DNA of 64,000 nucleotides. Origin: Argopecten irradians. Lineage: Eukaryota > Mollusca > Bivalvia > Pectinida > Pectinidae. The position numbers and the translations under genes were made by a program. This document shows, piece after piece, positions 10,301-23,022 of this stretch. The DNA lies in assembly GCF_041381155.1 (NCBI RefSeq), contig NC_091135.1, positions 46,861,086 through 46,925,085 on the forward strand, given 5' to 3'. The notes beneath the pieces are model-generated. The model was not told the DNA's origin. It was given only the letters and a program-made list of their open reading frames with translations, and did not search any database. Position 1 is the first letter of the stretch; each line of letters begins with the position of its first letter.

Positions 10301-13300
10301 CAGACCCCAGTACCAGGTAAGACTGACCACATTCACCCCTGACCTATCTGCTGCTGGAGTACAGTTCAACCCTGTACCTAGTCTTACAGAGACACCAACA
10401 CAGACCCCAGTACCAGGTAAGACTGACCACATTCACCCCTGACCTATCTGCTACTGGAGTACAGTTCAACCCTGTACCTAGTCTTACAGAGACACCAACA
10501 CAGACCCCAGTATCAGGTAAGACTGACCACATTCACCCCTGACCTGTCTACTACTTGTGTCCAGTCTAACCCTGTACCTAGTCTTACAGCGACACCAACA
10601 CAGACCCCAGTATCAGGTAAGACTGACCACATTCACCCCTGACCTGTCTACCACTGGTGTCCAGTCCAACCCTGTACCTAGTCTTACAGAGACACCAACA
10701 CAGACCCCAGTACCAGGTAAGACTGACCACATTCACCCCTGACCTATCTGCTGCTGGAGTACAGTTCAACCCTGTACCTAGTCTTACAGAGACACCAACA
10801 CAGACCCCAGTACCAGGTAAGACTGACCACATTCACCCCTGACCTATCTGCTACTGGAGTACAGTTCAACCCTGTACCTAGTCTTACAGAGACACCAACA
10901 CAGACCCCAGTATCAGGTAAGACTGACCACATTCACCCCTGACCTGTCTACTACTTGTGTCCAGTCCAACCCTGTACCTAGTCTTACAGAGACACCAACA
11001 CAGATTCCAGTATCAGGTAAGACTGACCACATTCACCCCTGACCTGTCTACTGCTGGTGTCCAGTCCAACCCTGTACCTAGTCTTACAGAGACACCAACA
11101 CAGACCCCAGTATCAGATTAGACTAACCACATTCACCTTTGGACCGTCTGCTGCTAGAGTCCAGTCTGCATGTATGCAACCTTTTACTGTACATTAGAAC
11201 AGTACATTCAGAAGTAAATAAGAAAACCATTAGGTATAACAAACTGATAATATTATTTTATATAATTCAATTAAACATCTGTGACAAAATACTGCTTGGA
11301 TGGATAAACAAGCTATTATACAAAGAGAAATAACTCATATAAAATTGATGAAAACTAAAACATTAAATAACTCCTAATGAACCAATGATAGTCTTTTAGC
11401 GAGCATATTTTTATCATTGGCAGGAAAGAAAAGAGGACGACCAAGGCTGCAGAAAGGAACTGTTCGTAAACAAGTGGAAGAAAAACCTCCTTTAAAGCCA
11501 TCTAAACCAGAAATCAGTAAGCAAGAACATTTATTCAATTTGTTCTTAATTGGATAATACTATCATCAGAATATTCCATGACTACAGTTACATACCTAAT
11601 ATATTCAATGAATACAACTGGCTGACAGAAGCACTATGGTAAAATAGAGAAATACATACCATAAAATAAAATAATTCTCCAAGACGTGGAATGACATCAA
11701 CATCTACTGTTGGTTACATACTATCAATTAATCATGATGCCTGGTAGTTGTGCATTTTACCAATACCTTCAATACAAGAATCAACTTTTAACCCTGAATT
11801 GATACAAGATTTTGATATTACTTCTACTACTAGTAATGATTAGCTTCGATAATGTGTTTTCTGTGTGTGTCTGTTACAGGTTCTGATGGCCGGTTTGTCT
11901 GTACAAGCTGTAAACGTTCGTTTACCAAAGAGAGGTTCTTTAATACACACAAGTGTATGGGAACGACTGACTACATAGACCTCACCAGGAAACAAGTCAT
12001 TGATCTGGAGTTAGGTAAAATTGGATCTCTTCATATTTACAGATAAGACTTTTTTAAAATCTATGTGTTTTAACACAAGTGTTTGTCAACATTCAATCAA
12101 TATACAGTAAAAACCCCTGTAACTCGAACAGCAGTATGTCAGTAGTTCGAGGAATACAGGGTATTCGACTCATCCGAGGTGGCATATCGAGTCAAATTCG
12201 GGTCTGAAACATGACAAACATACTCCCATAACTAGAGTCGACTGGCAGCCTTTTTTTATCGAACGCTTTGCGACTGTCGACACACGATGCAAAATAACAT
12301 TGTTGGAGCACAGGTGTTCGTTTCAATATAATATAAGTATAATACTGGTCAAGGTCTATAACTCGGCCGTCCATATACACTACCCATTCAGATAAAGTTA
12401 TATTAACCAGACTAAGATATGAATAGAATACTCTCAATCGCAGCCAGAAATTTATCTTTAATTTGGTATAGATACATATATATCATCCGTAAAATGCACT
12501 AGGTATCCAAACATCGAAAACAATAGATTCAACGGTCGGACACTGTGGTTCTCCGATAACACCCAGGCTCTATGGGTAGCTCAAAAACCACTGCAATGTC
12601 AACATTTCAGCTTCATATGAATTAAAGTTTGGTAAAAACAAACTTACCGCTATGTTAGTTTTTAACTATATACCATCCATATGCTCAATACAGCCTTTTG
12701 AATTTCCGAATGAAAAAATGTGTGTCTCTAGCCGTCATGTTGATATGTGTGTAGTACATTTGTTATTCGATCTCGGCGTTGATTGGTCAATTTAATTTCG
12801 AGAGCCAATCAACGCCGACAAAACAAATCTACTGCACCACATACTTACATGGCGGCTAGAGACATAAATTTTTCAATCGGAAATTTCAAAGGGCTACGTT
12901 AGGCAAATGGATGATATTTATCCATGGATTTACTAACCGGTAAAGTTTGTTTTCTACCAAACTTTTTATTCTATAAACGCTGAAGTGTTGACATGCAGTG
13001 GTTTTGAGCTACCCATTAGAGCCCTGGCGTGTTTATCGGTAGGACACCACAGTGTCCGACCAGTTGAAATCTATCTGTTTTCCGATGTTTCTGGATACCT
13101 AGTGACATTTATACGGCATGATATATATTGTATCATATACCAAATTAAAGATAAATTATCTGGCTGTCGATTGAGAGTATTCCTATTATCATATCCTATA
13201 CGGTTTGGTTAATAATCATACTTTTTCTGAAATTGGGTAGTGTTATATGGCCGGCCGAGTTATGGACCTTGACCCAATATTATACTTATACCTATATTAG

Positions 13301-16300
13301 AAACGAACACCTGTGGTTGGAGTATGACAATGACATTTTAATTACCCTATCTTTCAGCATTTTGGATTTCTTTATTTAAGTGTTTTATTGATTGCAATAT
13401 CAAGTTGAAAATATGTATAACATAAATTAAGCGTTTGAAAATGCTTACGAGAAAGTCCTAAATCAAATGTCATTCACAGCGGAGTAAGCGATCGTCATTT
13501 AGGTCAATGTACAATCCATATTGGTCAACAAGGAGTACTCCGAGTACATTTTCAATTATTTAATTATCACAAGTCATTTAAAACGTTTACAAAATACATA
13601 CTCACAATAAAGTTATCAACCAGCATAATTACAGACATAAGAAACAATATCTATAGATGTCTATTTTGTAAATACGAGTAAAGTTACAAAATACAATTTA
13701 CGGGAAAAGATACGGAACACACTGATAAAATGTACTTTGCTTATCATTTCATATCATTTACATCTTTCGATAAATAAAATTGTGTGAGCCTGTTAAATGA
13801 AAACAACAAAGAAATCTAAAAAAATGAACTGATATAATTAGGTGGACATGAGCAATATATTCCGCCTCTTTTGTGATTACACAATGTGTAGTTTCTATTA
13901 ACACAGATTAACAACTTCCGTATTCGAGAGAAACATCAATAATTTAATGCCTTTTCTGAAATATTCAAATAAAGTTAGCATCAAATAACGACTTGTGATC
14001 GTGTAGGTAGGTAATAATGACACAGTTAATCCCTTAATTACCTAAAGGCAACCTGCGTAAACACAAGATTGGGAGCAATTATCCATGTCAGTTGGTGCAG
14101 TCAGGTGTGACACAGGTAAAAATATCTCAAGGGCCGAACACCTGAATACATGGGTAAATACTATGTATTTGATGAAACGGGGACATATTTCTGTTCTAGG
14201 AATAAGGGGTATTCGATGAATAGAAGTTCGAGCTATCCAGGGTTTTGTTAGGGACACGGTCGAGACTGTATGACCAGTTCGGCGAATAGGGGGTAATCGA
14301 GGAATCTGGGGTTATACTGTATATCCTTTAGATATTTTTTGGATTTTGTAAGGTGTATATTAATTATCAATACACTAAAACTGCCATCTAAAATCAAACA
14401 GCAAATCAACAAAATAAATTTCATGGTGACTGCTAATAAAACCAGGGGCTACAAAAGAGTAAGTGTTTTGGTGAAAGTTTATAACATCTTCAGTGTGATG
14501 TAACAATTCAATTAATTACATGTATATACATCCTTGTTAAAATACATGTGTTTTGTAAGAGTTTGGACGACGACTAAGTCATTAAGTATGATTTTATATT
14601 TCAGAGGTAGATGAGATTGAAGAGGACCTAGAGTCAAAAGATGACCACGTGTATCATATAGAGGAAGATCATCCATCTGACATAGAGGAGGAGGAAAATA
14701 TAGAAGATGATGACGATACTGATTTCAAGGTAAAAGAGCCACCTCAGAAAGCTGCTAAAACTGACGAAGACTGGGAGAAAGAAGCAGAGAGTACAGATAG
14801 TGTACAGGTGTTAGCAGATCCTGACGTAGATAATACACGTACAGAAAAACCAGCTGACCATATCACCGACTTACCAATATTCACGTCGGAGGAGGAGAAA
14901 ATTAAGTTTGAACAACAGATGAATGTAGACCTAAGTGGTGTTGACTCCATGTTTAAACAACACGCTATAGCCCAGGACCTGAACGAGAAGGCACCCATGA
15001 CGACGCGGATGGTGACCACGTCGCTGTCTCTCTTCTCCTGCTGTGTATGTGATAAAATCTTTAAAACTCTGTCACACATGAGACTGCATTGTCTGATCCA
15101 TACAGACCTAAAACCTTTCAAGTGTCCCAAGTGTAAATATGCTTCCAACTCAAAAGGTTTGTATGTGTACAGTTTGTTTTCCAATTTTGAAATTAAAATG
15201 AAATCAATTTTCTGTTGAAAAGATACAAGAATAAAAGTTTTGCCAGTAATCAAATGAAAAAGACATCTTTCACACCTGTTGATTAATAACAATACAAAAT
15301 GTTTTATAAATGATCTGTAGGTGTATACTGTGGTAATGTACATTATATTACAAATATCTATGGAGTTGTCTGTACATAAGAAATAATATGCCTTACAAAC
15401 ATGTAATACATGCTCGTACTTATTCTTGTTGTAGGTAACCTATACACTCACATGAGAAAACACACCGGTCAATATTATAAGTGTAGTGAATGTGACTTCA
15501 AGTCTGTCAACAAAAGTCACCTTCTGGAGCATGCGGCCACTCACAACAAGAAGAAGGAAAAGTGTGATATTTGTAAAAAGTCCTATAAAACATTGAAATC
15601 CATGATCAACCATATAAGGAAATATCACGGTACTACTGCAAAGGGACGAGAGTACTTGGCCACCTTCCTACAGAACCCTACTAAGGGCTCGACTGTCATT
15701 CACCAGTGCCACGTCTGTAATCGTAAGTTCAAGAAGAAGGTTGACCGAGACCGACATCTGTTTGTACACGACATTAAAGACATTCCTAATATACAACACT
15801 GTGAGTTGTGTGACTACACGGCCAGTCGCAAGGTTTATCTCGATAAACATTACCAGAAACATCGCGTCATATACCGATGTGTGAAATGCCACGTTAAGTT
15901 CCTTAGTACTGTACGTCTGATTGACCACTTGACCAGTGTCCACCTCAAGGTTGACCTGACAAATAAGTGGGAGGAGTTGTTTGAGCAGTGTATTAACTAC
16001 AGTCTGTATCTACCTGAGCCTGATGAACTTTTAGAAATGAAGGAGTTTATCAACCTTCCCCCAGAACTTTCCAGCTCTGTGATGAAGAATGAAGCCAGGT
16101 TAAGCTCAGAGCTGGATGAGATCTGTGCAGATAAATCTGTAGACGCTGGCAATGTGAATGGAGGTGCTGGTGATGTGACAGAGGGTCTGGTCACTTTACA
16201 GGGACAGGTGACCAACGGTACTGGTCAAGGTGACCACAACCCTGAAGGGGAATCTCTACTGGTCAAATCTAAAGGTAAGGTAGCATATTTACAATTAAAA

Positions 16301-19300
16301 ACATTTTAGTGTTGGGGTAACAATTCATCATATTATCAATAGATTACATTTAACATTCATCTTGTTATACCCTGGCCTTAGACAATCGTTTCTATATAAA
16401 CTCTCGTGACAAAAATGCGAATAAGTGAACTGTTCCGTCGAGCTGTCCAAAGAACTGTTTAAATGTGCTGTTGGACCAGAGTGACGTCACAACTACAATT
16501 TGTGACGTCAATGCATTGAGTCAATGGGGTATAACAAAACAGTTATCGACTAGGTTTTAAGCCAACAGATGATTTGTTGAACCCTCAAACTAACTTCGGC
16601 CTCGGGCAACAGTTTGCCTTTTGGTCCAACAAATCATCTGTTGCCCTCAACCCCAGTCAACAAGTCAACTGTATAATATTAACAATAGATTATTTGATTG
16701 ATTAATGACCAATTAAAAAAAATCAAAACAAATATACAGTATATATTTGAAACAACTTCAAGTCTTTGATAGTTTCAGTTATTATCATTACCCCCAGTAA
16801 TTTTATGTTTCAACTACAAGTTTCATGCAACTTAATTGTAATGCCAAGTTTTGGCTTTTACTAACACATGGTTGAAGTGTCAGTTAACTAATTGCATATT
16901 AATTAAATATCTGTGTTTCATCTCAATGTTTAGACAGTACTGATAAAGAAACCTCTGAGGAAAGCAGTAAACCTGATGATAAACCTGAGGATACTTCTAC
17001 TGAGGCTATGGACACCGAGATCAACTCATTGGATTCCACAGCAAACAAGGATGATACGGCTATGGAGACGGAGACTAATAAGGAGGATACCGTGGGGGAA
17101 GAGGAGAGAGACAGACTGGCCGAGGAGGAGGGGCTGGACGAGGGAGGTGATGAACTGGACGAGAATCAGCTGGAGGAGCTGGGAGATATAGGGGAAGGGA
17201 CAGGAGGTGGTAAGGCAGCAAGTAAAGACCTTATAGAGCGGATGGGATACCGCATGATGACCATGGACATCTTCCATAAAATGAGGGAAACTTTCGGTAC
17301 AGAGGAATGTGAATACTGTGGCAAATTATACTACAACAAAGTGGACTTTGATACACATCTACGAACACACACAGGTAGGGATCCATTTTCATTTTCATAA
17401 CTCATCAGTTTCTTTAAATGTGTAAGTGGAAGCATAAGATCAGGGGAAAGGTTAGGGTAACAACAGTATCTTTGCAATTGATATAGTGGTAAGATACTTG
17501 CCATCATAGTCAAAAGTTGCTAAATCATATCACAGACTCTGTATACTTCATTTAGACATACATTTGTCTAGTACATACCAGTACTTGTATCAATACTACA
17601 CTGAATGAATTTTGGAAATGCGTTTTTTTTTTTTTTACAAAAAAAGTTAATATTGACATAAATGGGGGACATCTTGCCTAAAACCCACTGATATCGGATA
17701 GCGACATACACGACTGTTTATTTTGAAAAACAACCTTACTTTCATTAGTATGTTTCCTATATCAATCTGACCTTTGTGACCTCAGGAGACAAGCCATTCC
17801 CCTGTAACATATGTGGGTACCGTGGCCTGACCAAGGAGAATCTGGCGCGCCACAAGGAGAAGGAACATGAGAAGCTGACGTTTCCATGTAAGGAATGTAA
17901 CAATGAGTATGTGGCTAACAGTCGTTCACAACTGTGGAACCATACCATGAAGCACCGAGGTCTGCACGAGGCCATGGGTATAGAATGTCCTACCTGTAAA
18001 TCTAAGTTTGAGAAGTAAGTGTCCAGTATAGGCAGATAGTCACTCAGGGGAACTGTTGGCCTGGTATGAAGTGCATTTAGTGATCTTACCAAGGCACTGT
18101 TAAACTTATTAGATACATTTAGGAAAGCTATATGATAGATATTCTGGTTCCTTTAGAAAGAAATTATAGTGTTTGGTAATAATCAAGCTGAAATATCTAT
18201 GTAACCGATACAGGCCCTCTGGACCTCTTATTTCAGTTTATTGATTAATGAAATGCAAAGCTTTGAAAATCTACAGATGTATTTGAAATACTATTTACTG
18301 TGAAATATTTAGCAGTGCCCTAGAAATGTTCCAAGAATGTCTTTATATTGATATGAATGTGCTCTTTTATTACACTAAACTTTTGACATTTTCTAGCATG
18401 AAGAAATTGAAGGCTCACTTTGGTACTGATCATCGTGATTTAAATCTCGACGAGCAGCTGAAAGTCACTGGATATAAGGAGATCAAACATCGCACACAGG
18501 GCAAAATGGGTAAGTATGTAAAACTACATAGAACATTAGATCTCCAGATCATGTTATTGTGTAAGAAAGGAATAAAACTTATTGTATGCCTATATTGGGA
18601 CACTTGCTTCCCATACCTGAATATGTATTGACCAATATCCTTTAAGGACAAAGATGTTTAATATGATGATTTTATTATATTTACAATCATGCTACATTAC
18701 TCTTCAAATATATATCGAATGTAAAAAAAACTGATGTCAATTGTCGATAAACTGATGTCAATGCTGGATAAAGTGATGTCACATTCAGTTATCAGTAAGG
18801 ATTTTCTTTTTACATACATTTAGGTCGTAGGTCCTACAAGTGTCCTTACTGTGATAAAGTGTTTATACGAGCCAACTCTGAACTGCAGAAACACATCTGG
18901 ATCCACGAGGGGATCAAACCGTACAAATGTCCTTTATGTCCCTACGCCTGTCGTAGTAAAAACAATCTACAGGCCCACATGCTGCGACACACAGAGGAGA
19001 AGCCCTACTCCTGCTCCGAGTGTGGCAAGGCCTATAAGTCACAGACTGCCTTACGGTGGCATGTTAGATCTCACAAGGATGGAAAACTTTTTAAATGTGA
19101 CAGGTAAACACAAACTATTTCATTCCCCATATACTCTTGAATATTGTTATGCATACAATAAATCAACTTTGTCACATTCATTACACCTGTACATCCTAAC
19201 AGCAAAAAACACAAAAAACATTTTGATTTTGTAAATTTCTGATAACTACATGTACTACAAATGTATTGACTTTTGTACTCTGTAATCACAGCTGACTATG

Positions 19301-22300
19301 GTATTCAATCATTTAAGCTTCTATGTTGAAATACAAATCTACACATTTTATGGTGAAATTCCATATTATTTACCACGGTGTATACATTAACCATTAATGT
19401 TTTGCAGGTGTCCGTACGAGGCTACACAGAGGAGCCACCTGAAACGTCACCTTCAGACCCATGAAGTAGTGAAGCGGTTTATGTGCATGCATTGCGAGTT
19501 TTCTGCTAATACTATAGGTTATATGAAAATCCATTACACACGGCACCACAAAGGCGAGACTTTTGAGTTTCCCAGTACCACTGAGTTGGAGCCGGAGAAG
19601 CAGGTGGTGATGGTGGACTCCCAAGCTTACCGTTGTCTCAGCTGTGACTATCTGTTTGGTAACATGAGTGATCTCAAGCGTCACCTGAAGATCCGACACA
19701 ACCTGCAGGTACAACAGATACAGGGACTAGAGGATGTGCCTGTCAGTGAGGTCCAGGTATGGGGTTTAATTTCTTCAGAGAAATCAGTATCATGTGCTAG
19801 ACTGTAAAAGAATAACTGTAGGAGGAAATTTTAATACCGTTTGGGTGAAAAGTGAATATATTAAAGAAGATTGTCAACTGTTAAGCAGCTATCAAAAATT
19901 CGACATCAAATAATTTTGATAGGAATTAATTTTAAGAGATTATTCTCTGCATCAATCGTTACTTGGACTTCATTTAAATTTTGAACAAAATTATTTGTGA
20001 ACCTATTTTAACAAATGAACATCTTTGTGAAAACAATTTTCATTTCTTTTAAATGATTTTACTTCAATCTGCTGTGTTGAGTAAAGGAAGCCAAGTCTTA
20101 AAGTTTAAGGTTTGAATACCAGTCAGATGAATTGTTAAAACTGTAAATTATTTTGACCTACAGGTACTTCAATGTGCAGATGACGATCTAGGCTCCACCA
20201 TTGTAGAACAGGTGGCAGAAGGGGAGACAACCACAGCTATAGTAGAACCTAGTCAGACAAGTAAGATTCCTATGTATATACTTTACTTTAAAGATGCTAC
20301 ACGGCTGACGAATGGTATTTTTACTGAATCAAAAACCGGAGCAGACGATTAAGTATTTTTTTTCAGTCACAAAAGTTACTCGCTTTACACCATTGATTAC
20401 CACCAAATAAGAATTTGAGCTTCTTATTGTACTTCAGTATATTAGTCATTAAAGTGAATAGTCGGGCAAAGAAAACCAGTCTAAATGCGTTCATTGGCCT
20501 TCCAAAAGTTCTCACATATTAATACGACGGCCAAGTTCTGCTTAGTTTCCCAGTTCTGACCATTAAAGTAAAGAAAAGTTGAAAGCATTGAAAGCTGCGT
20601 GGAAATGTAACCACGGACATAGTGAGCCGGGAGGACGTTTTAGAATTTCCATACTTTAAATTAATTTCTTCGTACGCAGACAGAATTTGACGAGAGATTT
20701 TATTTTTCCATTTCATAAGAAATTATACTTTACATTCCCACCATTTTTACCAACTTTAGCCATCCTTGCCCGACTGTTCAATCTGCTGTTTAGTAAATAA
20801 TTAAATTGCATCCCGAAAAAAATCCATGAATACCAGTCAGATGAATTGTTAAAACTGTAAATTATTTTGACCTACAGGTACTTCAATGTGCAGATGACGA
20901 TCTAGGCTCCACCATTGTAGAACAGGTGGCAGAAGGGGAGACAACCACAGCTATAGTAGAACCTAGTCAGACAAGTAAGATTCCTATGTATATACTTTAC
21001 TTTAAAGATGCTACACGGCTGACGAATGGTATTTTTACTGAATCAAAAACAGGAGCAGACGATTAAGTATTTTTCTTCAGTCACAAAAGTTACTCGCTTT
21101 ACACCATTGATTACCACCAAATAAGAATTTGAGCTTCTTATTGTACTTCAGTATAATAATATTAAAGTGAATAGTCGGGCAAAGAAAACCAGTCTAAATG
21201 CGTTCATTGGCCTTCCAAAAGTTCTCACATATTAATACGACGGCCAAGTTCTGCTTAGTTTCCCAGTTCTGACCATTAAAGTAAAGAAAAGTTGAAAGCA
21301 TTGAAAGCTGCGTGGAAATGTAACCACGGACATAGTGAGCCGGGAGGACGTTTTAGAATTTCCATACTTTAAATTAATTTCTTCGTACGCAGACAGAATT
21401 TGACGAGAGATTTTATTTTTCCATTTCATAAGAAATTCTACTGGATACATTCCCACCATTTTTACCAACTTTAGCCATCCTTGCCCGACTGTTCACTTTA
21501 GAAATAATTAATTGCATCCCGAAAAAAATCCATGGCACTATGCTCTATATGAAATGAAGTACTGATTGCGCATGCACCAAAAGTAAAACAAATTATTAAC
21601 AATGTATTTTTATGTTAATTTGACAAATATATACATAATTAAACATCAGTTATTGCTCAAATTATGAGTATTGTTAATGATGTGGATCATTTTAAACATA
21701 AAAAAAAGAAAATGAAAATTGGTACAAAGCGTAGTTGTTATAAGGAATACAGAACACAATGACACGACTGGGGGAGTTGTAACATCTGTAATGGTTTACA
21801 ATCAAAATGTTATTAATAAAAATGTAACACTTTGTACAATGCTTAAAATCTATTTCAAATTTAAAGATAAATCTTATAATTAACTTAATTCTTATGTATG
21901 TGGACAGTAACTGTATTATTTACGTGTTTGTGTTTGATTTCCGTTCAGATGATAATGGTATTTTATTTTACAGTGGAGACAAACAATTTAGATGAGAAGA
22001 CACAGTCTGCTGTCAGTATATTACAACAGATCATCGACATGTCACAACAGGTAATCAGATCTCAAAAAATGCTAAGATTCAAAACATTATTTGCTACATT
22101 TCTAAAATATGTTTATAAATGAGAAAAATCTCTGATAAAAAATATTGATATTTAAAAGTTTTCTTGTATTGGTTCAGGCCATGGTGGTCAGATGTTTAAG
22201 GTTTCCAATATTTGATCAGAAGGTACATATCTGGGGTCCATTCAGATTTCAAGTATGAAGGTAGATGACATTAATGCCCTATGGACATATATAGGTCTAC

Positions 22301-22656
22301 ACATGATCATGTTTTCCTCAATTACCTTTAATGACAATAACTCAAATAGTCGACTGTTTCCACTTCAGGGCGGGCAGCCATTTACAGTCCAAGGAGAGGA
22401 TGGGGAGATGGTGTCAGTAAATCCTGAGACTATCATTGTCCAGCAGGAAGGCGAAGAGGTACTGCTGACCGACGGCGAGACGGGACTGGAGGGAAACCAG
22501 CAGTATGTCATCCAGTATGTCACTCCAGAGGAAGCAGAGTTTGACCAGCTTGACCACGCCTCACTGGTCGAGGTCCAAACTGTTCCCGAGGAGGTGGAGA
22601 CAATACAAACAAGTATTGTCATGGATGAAGCTAATGTAGCCATGGAAACAGAATAA
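7336..22656 (+). CDS. ZFAT: ZFAT-like C2H2 zinc-finger/AT-hook transcription regulator
   Basis: Fourteen coding exons join in phase: 7336-7504, 7952-8209, 11424-11516, 11880-12014, 14605-15156, 15435-16274, 16934-17374, 17786-18014, 18397-18509, 18824-19103, 19408-19756, 20164-20260 (or its duplicate 20878-20974), 21974-22050, 22369-22656. The product is about 1,306 residues (human ZFAT 1,243). In order: an N-terminal C2H2 finger (LFICGSCHANF), an AT-hook (GKKRGRPRLQ, exon 3), a C2HC finger, an acidic stretch, then many C2H2 fingers. The spacing matches ZFAT, e.g. CHVCNRKFKKKVDRDRHLFVH against human CHICERKFKNELDRDRHMLVH, and EECEYCGKLYYNKVDFDTH against LECEYCGKLFWYQVHFDMH. The C-terminal AVSILQQIID matches human AVNILQQIIE. 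ZFAT is a nuclear DNA-binding regulator. Oddities are the minisatellite in intron 2 and the duplicated exon 12. Splice sites are inferred, but phases agree throughout. Confidence 0.9.
8210..11116 (+). repeat. 100-bp minisatellite with splice donor and acceptor in each unit (~29 copies)
   Basis: Units start at the donor of ZFAT exon 2 (GTAAGA at 8210) and recur every 100 bp (8310, 8410 ... 9010), shift to 107 then 101 bp near 9010-9217, and resume to 11017. Each unit reads GTAAGACTGACC ... CTAATCTTACAG (73 nt), then a 27-nt segment beginning AGACACCAACACAG and ending GTATCAG or GTACCAG, then the next GTAAGA. Two units have lost the donor (ATAAGA at 10117; ATTAGA at 11117). The unit derives from the 3' end of exon 2, which contains one diverged, uninterrupted coding version at about 8100-8209. 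Unspliced, the array has stops in all frames because 100 is not a multiple of three. The many ~61-residue frames across it are not proteins. Confidence 0.95.
12105..14319. mobile_element. Pogo/Tigger-like non-autonomous DNA element in a ZFAT intron
   Basis: The left end CAGTAAAAACCCCTGTAACTCGA and the right end (reverse CAGTATAACCCCAGATTCCTCGA) form imperfect terminal inverted repeats flanked by TA. This is the classic pattern of pogo/Tigger members of the Tc1/mariner group. Further TTCGAG/ATTCGA subterminal motifs occur at both ends. No transposase frame is seen, and the middle is occupied by a large foldback (12304-13321). It lies in the intron between ZFAT exons 12014 and 14605. Confidence 0.65.
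12304..13321. repeat. ~1 kb foldback element nested in the pogo-like element
   Basis: The outer arms match in reverse: GGAGCACAGGTGTTCGTTTC at the left, GAAACGAACACCTGTGGTTGG at the right. The match continues inward for roughly 500 bp: AAGGTCTATAACTCGGCCG against CGGCCGAGTTATGGACCTT, and CAATCAACGCCGA near the axis (~12800). A shorter relative is at 60247-60656, so this is a dispersed family of long-inverted-repeat elements. No protein is encoded. Confidence 0.8.
20449..20783 (+). mobile_element. TTAAAGTGAA-type MITE, copy 1
   Basis: It runs from TTAAAGTGAATAGTCGGGC to TTGCCCGACTGTTCA, inverted termini of about 17 bp. The interior (GTCTAAATGCGTTCATTGGCC, then GTAACCACGGACATAGTGAG) matches copies at 21162 and 36298. 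The last few bases of the right terminus are altered. No coding capacity is apparent; an open frame crossing it recurs in all copies and looks incidental. Confidence 0.75.
20878..20974 (+). other. Second, identical copy of ZFAT exon 12 (97 nt)
   Basis: Acceptor ...GACCTACAG and donor GTAAGA are both intact, as in copy 1 (20164-20260). The exon starts in phase 0 and ends in phase 1, so either copy joins correctly to the exon at 21974. Including both shifts the frame and meets a TGA seven codons into the second copy. The copies are therefore expected to be used alternatively, not together. Confidence 0.75.
21162..21500 (+). mobile_element. TTAAAGTGAA-type MITE, copy 2
   Basis: Duplicate of the copy at 20449 carried by the 714-bp duplication. 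Its right end (CCCGACTGTTCACTTTA) is better preserved than in copy 1, so copy 2 or its source is closer to the original insertion. Confidence 0.75.
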
Positions 22657-22670
22657 TTATTAGTTCTGTC

Positions 22671-22996
22671 AATAAACAATGCTTGGAGCCAAAAGAGGAA
22701 ACAGAAACAAGTTCTGTAGCCCTTGTTATTTAACAAAAGTGGAAGTGTCTATCATTATATAACATCATTTAAAGTGCTGTTGGGTATTTATTGCTGTTTA
22801 CCTGTATAGGGAATATCTACTTCATTATTGCATCAGAGATCTAAACTGTGCTTGGAGCAAAAGCTTTCAGTGAATTACACTAGTCATGGATCTTGGGTGA
22901 AGTATTATACACTTCTTACTGTTTATCATCACAATTTGTAAGGAAGAACTCCGTCATGTGTAAATATTTGTGACAGACACACTTGTTAAAAATAAA
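22671..22996 (+). terminator. ZFAT polyadenylation signals
   Basis: AATAAA occurs 15 bases after the ZFAT stop codon (22671-22676) and again at 22991-22996. The second is followed by a TTTTGTTG-rich stretch. Either could set the 3' end; the first would leave an unusually short 3' UTR. Confidence 0.45.
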
Positions 22997-23022
22997 TCAG
23001 TTTTGTTGATAATCTTATTTTG

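Larger units (their letters stand above)
20113..21533. repeat. 714-bp tandem duplication including ZFAT exon 12
   Basis: TGAATACCAGTCAGATG occurs at 20113 and again at 20827 (offset 714), and the following ~700 bp match. The duplicated block holds the end of an intron, the 97-nt coding exon, its donor, and a composite of MITE sequences. The exon copies are identical, while the intronic parts show scattered substitutions and small indels (e.g. near the MITE ends at ~20780 and ~21495). Confidence 0.9.
20290..21620 (-). mobile_element. MITE related to 46293-46655, interrupted by another MITE and duplicated
   Basis: TTTAAAGATGCTACACGGCTGACGAATGG at 20288 and GGAGCAGACGATTAAGTA nearby match, in reverse, the right end of the TTAAAGATGC element at 46293-46655. 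Beyond the inserted second MITE, GCATCCCGAAAAAAATCCATG and TGCGCATGCACC (to about 21590) match its interior. The original element was thus split by another MITE and then partly duplicated with exon 12. Outer limits are approximate. Confidence 0.5.

Noticed and set aside
8250-10932. Dozens of overlapping ~61- and ~82-residue open frames on both strands
   Set aside because: They recur exactly with the 100-bp period and are a by-product of the minisatellite; no frame continues beyond two units.
14744-15343. 199-residue minus-strand open frame
   Set aside because: It is antisense to the acidic/zinc-finger exon of ZFAT, whose plus-strand frame has clear family similarity and splice phases.
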